Assembly: GCA_910579545.1 (NCBI GenBank)
Contig: CAJTVI010000054.1
Span: forward strand, 1 to 18,123
Reading direction: 5' to 3'
Length of the DNA: 18,123 nt
Source of the DNA: an uncultured Oscillospiraceae bacterium
GTDB taxonomy: Bacteria; Bacillota; Clostridia; Oscillospirales; Ruminococcaceae
In this document: piece by piece, positions 12,371 to 18,123 of the stretch
Layout of the letters: each line of letters starts with the position of its first letter
Position numbering within the stretch: the first letter of the stretch is position 1
Made by a program: the position numbers and the translations under genes
The notes under the pieces: generated by a model
Seen by the model: the letters and a program-made list of their open reading frames with translations, nothing else
Told to the model about the DNA's origin: nothing
The model's database searches: none

Positions 12371-14782
12371 TCACCCCGCGGCCAGCCGCACACTCTGCGC
12401 GATGGCCAGCCGCACCGTGTCCGAAAACTCACCATACTCCAGCTCCACCGCCGCATACACGCCCAAGCTGTTGTCGGCGCAGAGGATGCCCTTCTGGTAC
12501 CACCAGCCGTCCTTAAAGTTCTCCGGCTCCTGCCCGGCAGGGGGCGCTTCGGGGCCCGGCCCGCGCGGATAGGCCTCCCGCCCCACCAGGCAGGTGGCGA
12601 TGCTCACCGTCTCGCTGCGGGCGACCTCCTCGTAGTCGAAATCCCAGCCCGCGTGGGCCGCCAGCATCAGGGCCGCGTAGATCTCGTGCGGGTTCTCCGC
12701 CGGCCAGTCCAGCGGCGCGGGCGCGGCAAAAGCCATGCACTCGATCCGCCCCACCGCTTCGCCGCCGCGCAGGATCACCGCCCCCGCCGGGCCGTCGGTC
12801 CGCGCGCTCTCGGGCTCCTCCAGCCCGAGGGCGCAGCCCTCGGGCAGGGCCAGCCGCACCGTGACCCGTTCGCTGAAGCTCCTGCTCTCGGTCGGCGCGC
12901 CGGTCACCACCAGTTCGGCCTGCTGCCAGGCATAGCCCGCGGGCAGCTCCGGCTCTGCCGGCAGCGCGGGCGCCGTGCCGGCCGGCGCATCCCCCGCCAG
13001 CAGCCGGACGCTCTCGGCCAGCCGCAGCCGTTCCTCCTCGCTCAGGGCCCCGGCCCGCAGCTCGATCGCCACAAACCGCCCCAGCGCCCCGTCGTGGGCC
13101 AGGATCCCCTCGTGTCCCGCCTGGGCGCGGCCGGTCGTCTCGCACAGCAGCGCGCCCGCCGCCCGCGGGTCGTCCAGCAGCGCGTCCCCCGCCGCCGGGC
13201 GGCAGCTCGCCTCGTCCCAGCCAAAGCCGCCGGGTGTCGCCCAGAGCCAGAAGTAGGCCGCGTGGCTGCCGCCGCCGTAAAAGCCGTCCTCGTCCTGTAC
13301 CTGTTCGGCCGTAAAGCTGCCGTACTGCAGGGTGCCCACCCAGCCGCCGGCCGCGTCGGTGATGTTGAAGGGGGCCTCAATGCCGTTGCCGCTGGCAAAG
13401 ACCTCCTCCCCCTCGGCCGCCGGATGCACCGCCCAGCCCGCCGGCAGCAGGCAGCGCAGCTTGACCGCCGCGTCCTCCTGCTGCCAGGGCTCCGGGCTGG
13501 CGGGCTTTTCGCACTGCATCGCTATAATTTCGTCTCCCGCCTCGTCGAACACCGGCGCGGCAAAGGCCCCCCTGTTGCGGGCAAAATCCACCAGCACCTC
13601 CTGCCAGCCCTCCGCCGGGTCCGGCGCGCCGGGCTCGGACGCCGCGGCCTGCCCGGCGTCCGGCTGCTGCCCCGGCTTTGCGGCCAGCGCGCCCAGCAGC
13701 CAGCTGCCGGCCAGCACCAGCGCCGCCAGCAGGCAAAAGAGCAGGCTCGTTTGCAGCCGGGGCCGGGCCGGGCCGTTTACAAGGTTCTCGAACCGGCGGC
13801 GCATCCCGCTTTTGCCGCCCCAAAACCCGGTGCAGAGGGCCGGGCCGGCCATGCCGGACCGCTGCCGGCGGGAGGCCGCCGCGATGATCGCCTCGCCATA
13901 GCTGCGCCGCTGGGCCGGGGTGGCGTTCTGGGTCACCGCGTCGTCGCAGGCCAGCTCCATCTCGGCTGCGGCCCGCCGCGCCATCCACCACACAAGGGGG
14001 TTGGGCCAGTGCAGCGCGCAGCCCAGGGTGAGCAGCGCCTTAAAGGCGAGGTCGTGCCGGGCCAGGTGGGCCAGCTCGTGCCGCAGGATCAGCACAAGGT
14101 CGCCCTCCCCGGCCGGCAGGGGCGGCAGGGCCAGCACCGGGCGCACAAGGCCCAGCAGCAGCGGACCCTCCCCGCTCTGCACCAGCCGCACCGGGCGGTG
14201 GGGCCCCAGGGCGGCCGCCTCCCGCCGCAGAAGCTCCTGCTGGCGCGCATCCGGCGGCAGGGCCCAGCGCAGCAGCTGCCGCCGGAACCGCAGGTGCCCC
14301 GCGATCCGCACCGCCAGCATGCCGCAGCAGCCCGCGGCCCAGACCGCGAACAGCCCGAACAGCCAAAATACCCCCCGCCCGGCGGACGCCGCGGCCGGCG
14401 CATCCCCCGGCGCGGGCAGGGCCGGGCTCTGGCTCCCGGCCGTCCCCGCCGGCAGCTGTTCCGGCCCGGCCGCATTTATAGCGCCGTCCGGCCCGGCCGC
14501 GTCCAAGGCCCCGTTCGGCTCAGCCGGCTGCGTCCCGCGGCCCTCCTCGGGCAGGGCAAACACGGTCCCGATGCTGCGGGGCACCGGCAGCCGCACCAGG
14601 GCCGGCAGCGGGACCACCAGCACCAGCCGCAGCGCCAGCACCAGCCAGACGGCGCAGAACCACCGCGCGGCGATCCTGCGGCGCAGCGCCTTTTGGGCCA
14701 GCACCAATACCACTGCCGCGGCCGACGCCCCCAGCCCGGCCTGGGCCAGCCCAAGCAGAAAATGTTGCAGATGCTGCATCAT
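12371..14782 (-). CDS. M56-family (BlaR1-like) membrane metalloprotease with a duplicated C-terminal sensor region
   Basis: This 803-residue protein starts at an ATG that overlaps the upstream repressor stop (ATGA). Transmembrane segments lie at about 7-30, 42-63, 137-161 and 345-368. The zinc motif is HELAH (235-239), with the acidic segment EMELACDD at 274-281. The part outside the membrane (about 370-803) is not a penicillin-binding domain: no SxxK motif was found. It contains two related modules, about 437-597 and 637-803, each ending in a 39-residue block that aligns without gaps. In known pairs the protease inactivates the BlaI-type repressor on sensing a signal. The signal here is unknown. 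Confidence 0.88.
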   Translation of the reverse strand: MMQHLQHFLLGLAQAGLGASAAAVVLVLAQKALRRRIAARWFCAVWLVLALRLVLVVPLPALVRLPVPRSIGTVFALPEEGRGTQPAEPNGALDAAGPDGAINAAGPEQLPAGTAGSQSPALPAPGDAPAAASAGRGVFWLFGLFAVWAAGCCGMLAVRIAGHLRFRRQLLRWALPPDARQQELLRREAAALGPHRPVRLVQSGEGPLLLGLVRPVLALPPLPAGEGDLVLILRHELAHLARHDLAFKALLTLGCALHWPNPLVWWMARRAAAEMELACDDAVTQNATPAQRRSYGEAIIAAASRRQRSGMAGPALCTGFWGGKSGMRRRFENLVNGPARPRLQTSLLFCLLAALVLAGSWLLGALAAKPGQQPDAGQAAASEPGAPDPAEGWQEVLVDFARNRGAFAAPVFDEAGDEIIAMQCEKPASPEPWQQEDAAVKLRCLLPAGWAVHPAAEGEEVFASGNGIEAPFNITDAAGGWVGTLQYGSFTAEQVQDEDGFYGGGSHAAYFWLWATPGGFGWDEASCRPAAGDALLDDPRAAGALLCETTGRAQAGHEGILAHDGALGRFVAIELRAGALSEEERLRLAESVRLLAGDAPAGTAPALPAEPELPAGYAWQQAELVVTGAPTESRSFSERVTVRLALPEGCALGLEEPESARTDGPAGAVILRGGEAVGRIECMAFAAPAPLDWPAENPHEIYAALMLAAHAGWDFDYEEVARSETVSIATCLVGREAYPRGPGPEAPPAGQEPENFKDGWWYQKGILCADNSLGVYAAVELEYGEFSDTVRLAIAQSVRLAAG

Positions 14783-15174
14783 CCCTCGCCCTCCGTTTCG
14801 TCCCCCAATTTGTCCAGCAGCCCCCGCAGCTCTTCGGCCTCCTGGGCCGAAAGGCTCTCGTCGCCGCACAGGCTGGCGGCCAGGCTGCGCAGGCTGCCCG
14901 CGTGCAGCCGCCGCAAAAAGGCCCGGCTCTCAGCGGCCTTGTACTCGGCCTCGCCCACCAGCGCCGAATAGTAGTTGGTGCGGGTGGAGCGGTCGCAGGC
15001 CACAAAGCCCTTGCCGCCCAGCCGGGTGAGGGTGGTCATCAGGGTCGAGAGGGCCCACGGCCGCCTGCCCTTGAGCTGCTGCTGGATCCAGGTGGAGGTC
15101 ACCGGTTCCTCCGCCGCCCAGATCGCCTGCATGATCTCCAGTTCGGCGTCGCCCAGCCGCTTGATGTGTTCCAT
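14779..15174 (-). CDS. BlaI/MecI-family transcriptional repressor
   Basis: This 131-residue winged-helix repressor begins MEHIKRLGDAELEIMQAIW and has the typical recognition region (VTSTWIQQQLKG and ALSTLMTTLTRL). A C-terminal dimerisation helix region follows. The ATG at 15174 is fixed by AGGAGG 7 nt upstream; the longer frame reaching 15402 would start upstream of the predicted promoter. The gene is translationally coupled to the M56 gene. The pair forms a BlaI-BlaR1-type two-gene switch, with an operator upstream that predicts autoregulation. No beta-lactamase or other resistance gene lies nearby, so the regulated function is unknown. Confidence 0.92.
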   Translation of the reverse strand: MEHIKRLGDAELEIMQAIWAAEEPVTSTWIQQQLKGRRPWALSTLMTTLTRLGGKGFVACDRSTRTNYYSALVGEAEYKAAESRAFLRRLHAGSLRSLAASLCGDESLSAQEAEELRGLLDKLGDETEGEG

Positions 15175-15259
15175 TGTTCTCCTCCTTTGGCGGCTTTGGG
15201 GGCCGCTGTTGTCAGCGTGTGGCTTGTGGGGCCGCCGCCTTCCCGCGCGGCTTGTGAAA

Positions 15260-15279
15260 CGGCCCGCTCCCGCGGGCCG
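15260..15279 (-). other. Hairpin in the long leader of the blaI-type gene
   Basis: The predicted start near 15336 leaves a leader of about 160 nt before the ATG. Within it CGGCCCGC and GCGGGCCG (15260-15267 and 15272-15279) pair perfectly around a 4-nt loop. There is no T-run, so attenuation is not indicated. Confidence 0.4.
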
Positions 15280-15342
15280 CAGCCCATCCGGCCCGCCGCC
15301 GGCAGGACACTCCCCAGCCGCGCTTTTACCTCTTTGCATTAC

Positions 15343-15371
15343 ATTATACAGCTGTATAACATCCTTGTCAA
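15343..15371 (-). promoter_or_regulatory. Consensus sigma-A promoter with overlapping BlaI-type operator
   Basis: On the minus strand a perfect TTGACA (15371-15366) and a perfect TATAAT (15348-15343) are separated by exactly 17 bp. The 16-bp perfect palindrome TTATACAGCTGTATAA (15344-15359) covers most of the -10 box and half the spacer. Its core TACAGCTGTA fits the TACA/TGTA half-sites recognised by BlaI/MecI repressors. Binding here would block RNA polymerase, predicting strong negative autoregulation of the blaI-M56 operon. Confidence 0.88.
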
Positions 15372-15374
15372 TTA

Positions 15375-15426
15375 TTTTTTCGTCATTTTTCGTCAGCGGC
15401 ACTTTTCGTTATTTTTCGGCATTTTT
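15375..15426 (-). promoter_or_regulatory. Phased A-tracts upstream of the blaI-type promoter
   Basis: On the minus strand five GACGAAAAAT- or GCCGAAAAAT-like decamers lie just upstream of the -35 box, at about 15424, 15414, 15404, 15388 and 15377. Most are one or about one and a half helical turns apart. Such phasing can bend DNA or act as an UP-like element. Confidence 0.45.
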
Positions 15427-15460
15427 CGGCAGGGCCCAGCCCAGCGGACGACATGGGAGC

Positions 15461-15834
15461 GAACGACACGGGGACGGTTATCTCAACGCCTGCCCAGCGA
15501 ACGACATGGGGACGGTTATCTCAACGCCTGCCCAGCGAACGACACGGGGCCAATTTGAAATCACTTTCGTCGGCAGCAAGGCGAACGACTAAAGAACCGC
15601 CCCCTGTGTCGGCAGCGGGCGGCGCACAGGCTTTTCATCCCCCGTGTCGCCAGCGTCCGGCGGCGCACAGGCTTTGCCCATCTCCATTCCCCCGCCGCAC
15701 GATAGTTCGTGCGGCGTAACGGGGGTCTGGGGGATACATCCCCCAGATCGGCCCATGATGGGGGTCCAGGGGGACGCGTCCCCCTGGATCGGCCCAAAAG
15801 GGGGTCTGGGGGCCAACGGCCCCCAGATCGGCCC
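15461..15834 (-). repeat. Composite element downstream of HU: three B hairpins, a second hairpin and A-type tandem repeats
   Basis: With the blaI leader, promoter and A-tracts this accounts for the 764-bp gap between blaI and HU. On the minus strand it holds B6 (15834-15800), B5 (15795-15760), B4 (15754-15721), then a hairpin with arms 15716-15707 and 15702-15693. An imperfect tandem duplication of about 42 bp (15676-15604) leads into an A-type repeat beginning near 15611. The A part ends in a 38-bp tandem repeat, with GAACGACA (plus strand) at 15461, 15499 and 15537. The order of parts equals that at 2292-2509. Confidence 0.85.
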
Positions 15835-15852
15835 CGCGGCGGCCCGGCAAAC

Positions 15853-15887
15853 AAAAAAGCGCCCCGCCCCTTTTAAGGGCAAAGCGC
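15853..15887 (-). terminator. Rho-independent terminator of the HU gene
   Basis: On the minus strand GCGCTTTGCCCTT (15887-15875) pairs with AGGGGCGGGGCGC (15871-15859), with four G-U pairs and a 3-nt AAA loop, followed by six T (15858-15853). It lies 52 nt after the HU stop. A second short hairpin, CCGCCGC/GCGGCGG around 15896-15911, sits just before it. Confidence 0.8.
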
Positions 15888-15938
15888 CTTTCATCCGCCG
15901 CGTGCGGCGGTTTGTGCTTTCAAACTGGCTTTGCTTGT

Positions 15939-16214
15939 TTACCTGCTCAGCTTGTCTTTGAGCAGGCCGCTTGCCTTAAAGCCCGGGATCACCGTGGGCT
16001 CCAAACGGGACGAGACCTTGGTTTTTGGGTTGGTAAAGGCTTTTGTTTTGCGGGGCCGCATCTCAAACCGGCCAAAGCCGGCAATGGTGACCTTTTCCCC
16101 GGCCTTCAGCTGTTCGGTAATGGTGTCGAACATGGTATCCATCACGGTTTCCACCACACGAGCATCCACACGGGCCTCCTCCGCCACCGCGCTGATCAGT
16201 TGCGATCTGGTCAT
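15939..16214 (-). CDS. HU-family histone-like DNA-binding protein
   Basis: This 91-residue protein has the normal HU length. It binds and bends DNA non-specifically as a dimer and helps compact the chromosome. It opens MTRSQLISAVAEEARVD and carries the family signature GFGRFEMRPRKTKAFTNPKT, including the Asn-Pro at the tip of the DNA-binding arm. The C-terminal part of the arm (KTKVSSRLEPTVIPGFKA) differs from the common TGE-containing version, so this may be a divergent paralogue. The ATG at 16214 follows GGGAGGAAGA, which settles the start against an in-frame ATG 45 nt upstream. It is a single gene with its own promoter and terminator. Confidence 0.94.
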   Translation of the reverse strand: MTRSQLISAVAEEARVDARVVETVMDTMFDTITEQLKAGEKVTIAGFGRFEMRPRKTKAFTNPKTKVSSRLEPTVIPGFKASGLLKDKLSR

Positions 16215-16328
16215 TTCGATCTTCCTCCCAAAACTGGTTTTTTCGCTCCTCTTTGTCACACACCTCGAAGCCTAACCCATACACTGTTCGGCCGCCCCTC
16301 TGCAAAAAGCTACCGAACCTCAATATAC

Positions 16329-16357
16329 ACTATAACAAATTCTTGCGCTTATTACAA
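16329..16357 (-). promoter_or_regulatory. Promoter for the HU gene
   Basis: On the minus strand TTGTAA (16357-16352) lies 17 bp from TATAGT (16334-16329). The predicted start leaves a leader of about 110 nt. It is divergent from the cysE promoter; the 331-bp region between the two genes holds these two promoters and no gene. Confidence 0.65.
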
Positions 16358-16431
16358 GGGCCTTTTTATTTTTCACATTTTCACCGCCCTTTGCCGGGCC
16401 GCGCGGCCGGTCAAAAGGGCCTGTGGGCCGG

Positions 16432-16460
16432 TATACATCCAAGCAAAAATGTGCTATACT
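16432..16460 (+). promoter_or_regulatory. Promoter for cysE with an extended -10
   Basis: TATACA (16432-16437) lies 17 bp from TATACT (16455-16460), which is preceded by TGC, an extended -10 motif. The predicted leader is about 80 nt and very GC-rich. No T-box or other known riboswitch core was recognised. Confidence 0.6.
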
Positions 16461-16545
16461 AAAACCCGGCCGCCGCAAAAGGCGGGGCCCGGCCGGGCTG
16501 TACCGGCCCGCTGCTTGATTTCCATACAGGAGGGGGGCCCGTGAG

Positions 16546-17304
16546 ATGGGCCTGCTGGCGGACGCCAAAAACATTCAAAGCAAGGACCCCGCGGCCAAAA
16601 CCCTGGCCGAGGTGCTGCTGCTTTACCCCGGCTTCCACGCGCTGCTGTTCTACCGGGTCAGCCATTGGCTCTACCGGCACCGGCGGTTTTTCCTGGCCCG
16701 CACGGTCAGCCAGTGGGGGCGGGGCTTTACCGGCATCGAGATCCACCCCGGCGCGGTGATCGGGCCCTGCCTGTTCATCGACCACGGCATGGGCATTGTG
16801 ATCGGCGAAACGGCCGAGATCGGCGCAAACTGCACCATCTACCACCAGGTCACCCTGGGCGGCACCGGCAAGGAGACCGGCAAGCGCCACCCCACCCTGG
16901 GCGACAACGTGCTGATCGGGGCGGGGGCCAAGGTGCTGGGACCGGTGTTCATCGGGGCCAACGCCCGCATCGCGGCGGGCAGCGTGGTGCTTGGCTGTAT
17001 CCCGGCCGGGGCCACGGCGGCGGGGGTGCCCGCCACGGTGGTGCGGATGAACGGCGAGCGGGTGCGCCCCAGCGACGACCTGGACCAGCAGGACGTGCCG
17101 AACCTGCTGGGCAACAAGCTGGCCGAGCTGGAGAGCCGGGTGGGTCGGCTGGAAATTTCCCAGCCCGGCGCGCGCCCCAGCTTCGAGGGCGGCGGCGCCT
17201 ACGACGACCTGCTCCACAGCCAGCCGGACGCCGTGCGCGGCAAGGCCGATCTGGGGACAATGGGCCTGGGCCAATCTGGGGGCCGCGGCCCCCAGACCCC
17301 CTGA
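16546..17304 (+). CDS. cysE: Serine O-acetyltransferase CysE with a repeat-derived C-terminus
   Basis: This 252-residue cytoplasmic enzyme makes O-acetylserine from serine and acetyl-CoA for cysteine synthesis. It has a short helical N-terminus and a left-handed hexapeptide beta-helix. Glu65 (GIEIHPGA) and His80 (FIDHGMG) occupy the positions of E. coli Asp143 and His158. GETAEIG, VTLGGTGKETGKRHPT and IGAGAKVLGPV are further family blocks. The ATG at 16546 follows AGGAGGGGGG. The last 13 or so residues (from about GLGQSGGRGPQTP) are encoded by a palindromic B repeat, and the stop immediately follows it. The enzyme core is complete, so activity is likely retained. Confidence 0.94.
   Translation: MGLLADAKNIQSKDPAAKTLAEVLLLYPGFHALLFYRVSHWLYRHRRFFLARTVSQWGRGFTGIEIHPGAVIGPCLFIDHGMGIVIGETAEIGANCTIYHQVTLGGTGKETGKRHPTLGDNVLIGAGAKVLGPVFIGANARIAAGSVVLGCIPAGATAAGVPATVVRMNGERVRPSDDLDQQDVPNLLGNKLAELESRVGRLEISQPGARPSFEGGGAYDDLLHSQPDAVRGKADLGTMGLGQSGGRGPQTP
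17244..17301 (+). repeat. B-type hairpin repeat inside the 3' end of cysE (B7 plus half copy)
   Basis: A half copy GGCCGATCTGGGG (17244-17256) is followed by a full unit at 17269-17301, GGCCAATCTGGGGG with a GCCGCGGC centre and CCCCCAGACCCCC. Orientation relative to the gene is the same as for all other B copies. It is the only copy that overlaps a coding sequence here. Confidence 0.8.
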
Positions 17305-17323
17305 CCTGTTTTTTGCCTTTACC

Positions 17324-17353
17324 AAGCCGCGCCCCGCAAGGGCGCGGCTTTTT
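17324..17353 (+). terminator. Rho-independent terminator of cysE
   Basis: AAGCCGCGCCC (17324-17334) pairs with GGGCGCGGCTT (17340-17350) around a 5-nt loop and is followed by a run of T to 17353. It lies 20 nt after the cysE stop. Confidence 0.85.
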
Positions 17354-17417
17354 CATTGCCCGGCCTCCACCTTTCTGCACCAGCCTTTATATCCGCACTT
17401 TATACCTTCCCCTGTAT

Positions 17418-17495
17418 GGGGGTCTGGGGGGCGCGCCCCCCAGATTGGCCTAAAACCGCCCCCAGATCGGCCCATTTGTTGGGGGCCTGGGGCCC
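17418..17495 (-). repeat. B-type hairpin repeats downstream of the SbcC-type gene (B8, B9 and a fragment)
   Basis: On the minus strand, a fragment CCCCAGGCCCCC (about 17491-17480) is followed by a half unit (17473-17457) and a full unit B8 (17450-17418, hairpin core CTGGGGGGCGCGCCCCCCAG). All read GGCC(G/A)ATCTGG first, the same orientation relative to the upstream gene as elsewhere. Confidence 0.75.
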
Positions 17496-17503
17496 GCGCG
17501 CCG

Positions 17504-18123
17504 CTACACGACCACCTCGGCGCTGGCCCCGCCGCTGCGGTGCTTTGTGACCCGCACCTGCTTTTCGACCTGCTCCTTTAACAGCCCCACGTGGGAGATG
17601 ATGCCCACCAGCCGCCGCCCCTGGGAAAGGCTGCCCAGCGCCTGTATGGCCTGCCGCAGGGACTCCTCGTCCAGCGAGCCGAAGCCCTCGTCCACAAACA
17701 TGCTGTCCAGCTGCACCCCGCCCGCCGCGGCCTGCACCTCGTCCGAAAGGCCCAGCGCAAGGCTTAAGGACGCCTTGAACGCCTCCCCGCCCGAGAGGGT
17801 GCGCACGCTGCGCAGGGTCAGGTTGTAGTGGTCCAGCACGTCCAGGTCCAGCCCGGTCTGGCTGCGGCGCCCGGCCGGCCCCTGCCGCCGGCGCAGCTCG
17901 TACTGCCCGCCGGTCATCTGCATCAGCCGGGTGTTGGCCCGGGCCAGGATGCGGTCAAAATAGGCCGTCTGCACCCAGGTCTCCAGGCTGATCTTCTCCC
18001 GGCCGGCCAGGGTTCCGTCGGCCGTGTCGGCCAGCGCCTTCATCCAGCCCCACTGCCCCTCCAGCTCCTCCAGCCGGGGCTGCAGCGCCCGCAGCCCCGC
18101 AAGGCAGCGGGCGTTCACCGCCC
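17504..18123 (-). CDS. sbcC: SbcC/Rad50-type SMC-like ATPase, C-terminal part (truncated by the window)
   Basis: Only the last 206 or so codons are present, and the 5' part lies beyond 18123. The visible part holds the C-terminal half of the ATPase head. The ABC signature region is TLSGGEAFKASLSLALGLSD, Walker B is LDSMFVDEGFGSLDEESL, and the His-loop is GIISHVGLLKEQV. With SbcD (Mre11-like nuclease) the family forms a complex that processes double-strand DNA ends and cuts hairpins and palindromes. It is convergent with cysE. The GTG at 18118 is an internal valine codon, not a start. The gene ends in TAG at 17506-17504, right next to B repeats. Confidence 0.9.
   Translation of the reverse strand, partial: AVNARCLAGLRALQPRLEELEGQWGWMKALADTADGTLAGREKISLETWVQTAYFDRILARANTRLMQMTGGQYELRRRQGPAGRRSQTGLDLDVLDHYNLTLRSVRTLSGGEAFKASLSLALGLSDEVQAAAGGVQLDSMFVDEGFGSLDEESLRQAIQALGSLSQGRRLVGIISHVGLLKEQVEKQVRVTKHRSGGASAEVVV

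Noticed and set aside
12250..12516. Short plus-strand frames between the IS1182 end and the M56 gene
   Set aside because: They run through hairpins and repeat DNA and continue antisense to the M56 gene; no ribosome sites.
12227..14971. A 914-codon open frame on the plus strand opposite the M56 gene
   Set aside because: It is antisense to a gene with clear zinc-protease motifs. Its translation is Arg/Pro/Gln-rich with no domain, as expected for a shadow of high-GC coding DNA.
15175..15402. An N-terminal extension of the BlaI-like protein in the same open frame
   Set aside because: The region upstream of 15174 contains the promoter and operator, and AGGAGG directly precedes the ATG at 15174.
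15721..15834. The row of GC-rich palindromes as a CRISPR array
   Set aside because: Units are self-complementary with only 5-6 nt between them and there are no spacers of uniform length or cas genes.
16461..16545. A T-box or other riboswitch in the cysE leader
   Set aside because: The leader is only about 80 nt and very GC-rich, with no T-box sequence, no terminator and no known riboswitch core.

Overview
The window is a GC-rich chromosomal segment (roughly 65% G+C by eye) from a Gram-positive Clostridia-type bacterium, most likely the Oscillospiraceae/Ruminococcaceae group. The evidence is the FtsEX, M23 peptidase and CtpA gene order, the PucR-type regulator, a BlaI/M56 pair, and canonical sigma-A promoters and AGGAGG ribosome sites. 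The genus cannot be named from the sequence alone.

Layout. 1-2291: a repeat fragment, then purB (purine synthesis) and an RsuA-type rRNA pseudouridine synthase, nearly abutting. 2292-2800: a gene-free composite repeat followed by an AT-rich stretch. 2801-3886: a PucR/CdaR-type regulator with its own terminator. 4042-9371: a tightly packed cluster of ftsE, ftsX, a secreted coiled-coil LytM (M23) hydrolase, a 34-codon membrane microprotein, a ctpA-type S41 protease and rsmA. FtsEX would transmit ATPase state through the membrane to the hydrolase; the PDZ protease is a plausible regulator of envelope proteins. 9400-12065: an accessory patch next to a tRNA-Thr gene, with an IS200-like element whose transposase is split at a possible -1 slippery site and an IS1182-family element with 17-bp inverted ends. 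12066-12370: repeats. 12371-15174 (minus strand): an M56 (BlaR1-like) membrane metalloprotease and a BlaI-like repressor, behind a consensus promoter overlapped by a BlaI-type operator. 15372-15938: phased T-tracts, composite repeats and the HU terminator. 15939-16214: HU. 16546-17304: serine acetyltransferase (cysE), whose 3' end is made of repeat DNA. 17504-18123: the 3' part of an SbcC-type ATPase running off the window.

The most unusual signal is a family of GC-rich hairpin elements. Every copy lies just beyond, or over, the 3' end of a gene. Every copy has the same orientation relative to that gene, on both strands. At two loci the hairpins are followed by a second hairpin and then by a modular GGGGACGGTTCTTT / GTGTCGTTCGCTGGG repeat, making a composite element of about 220-390 bp.
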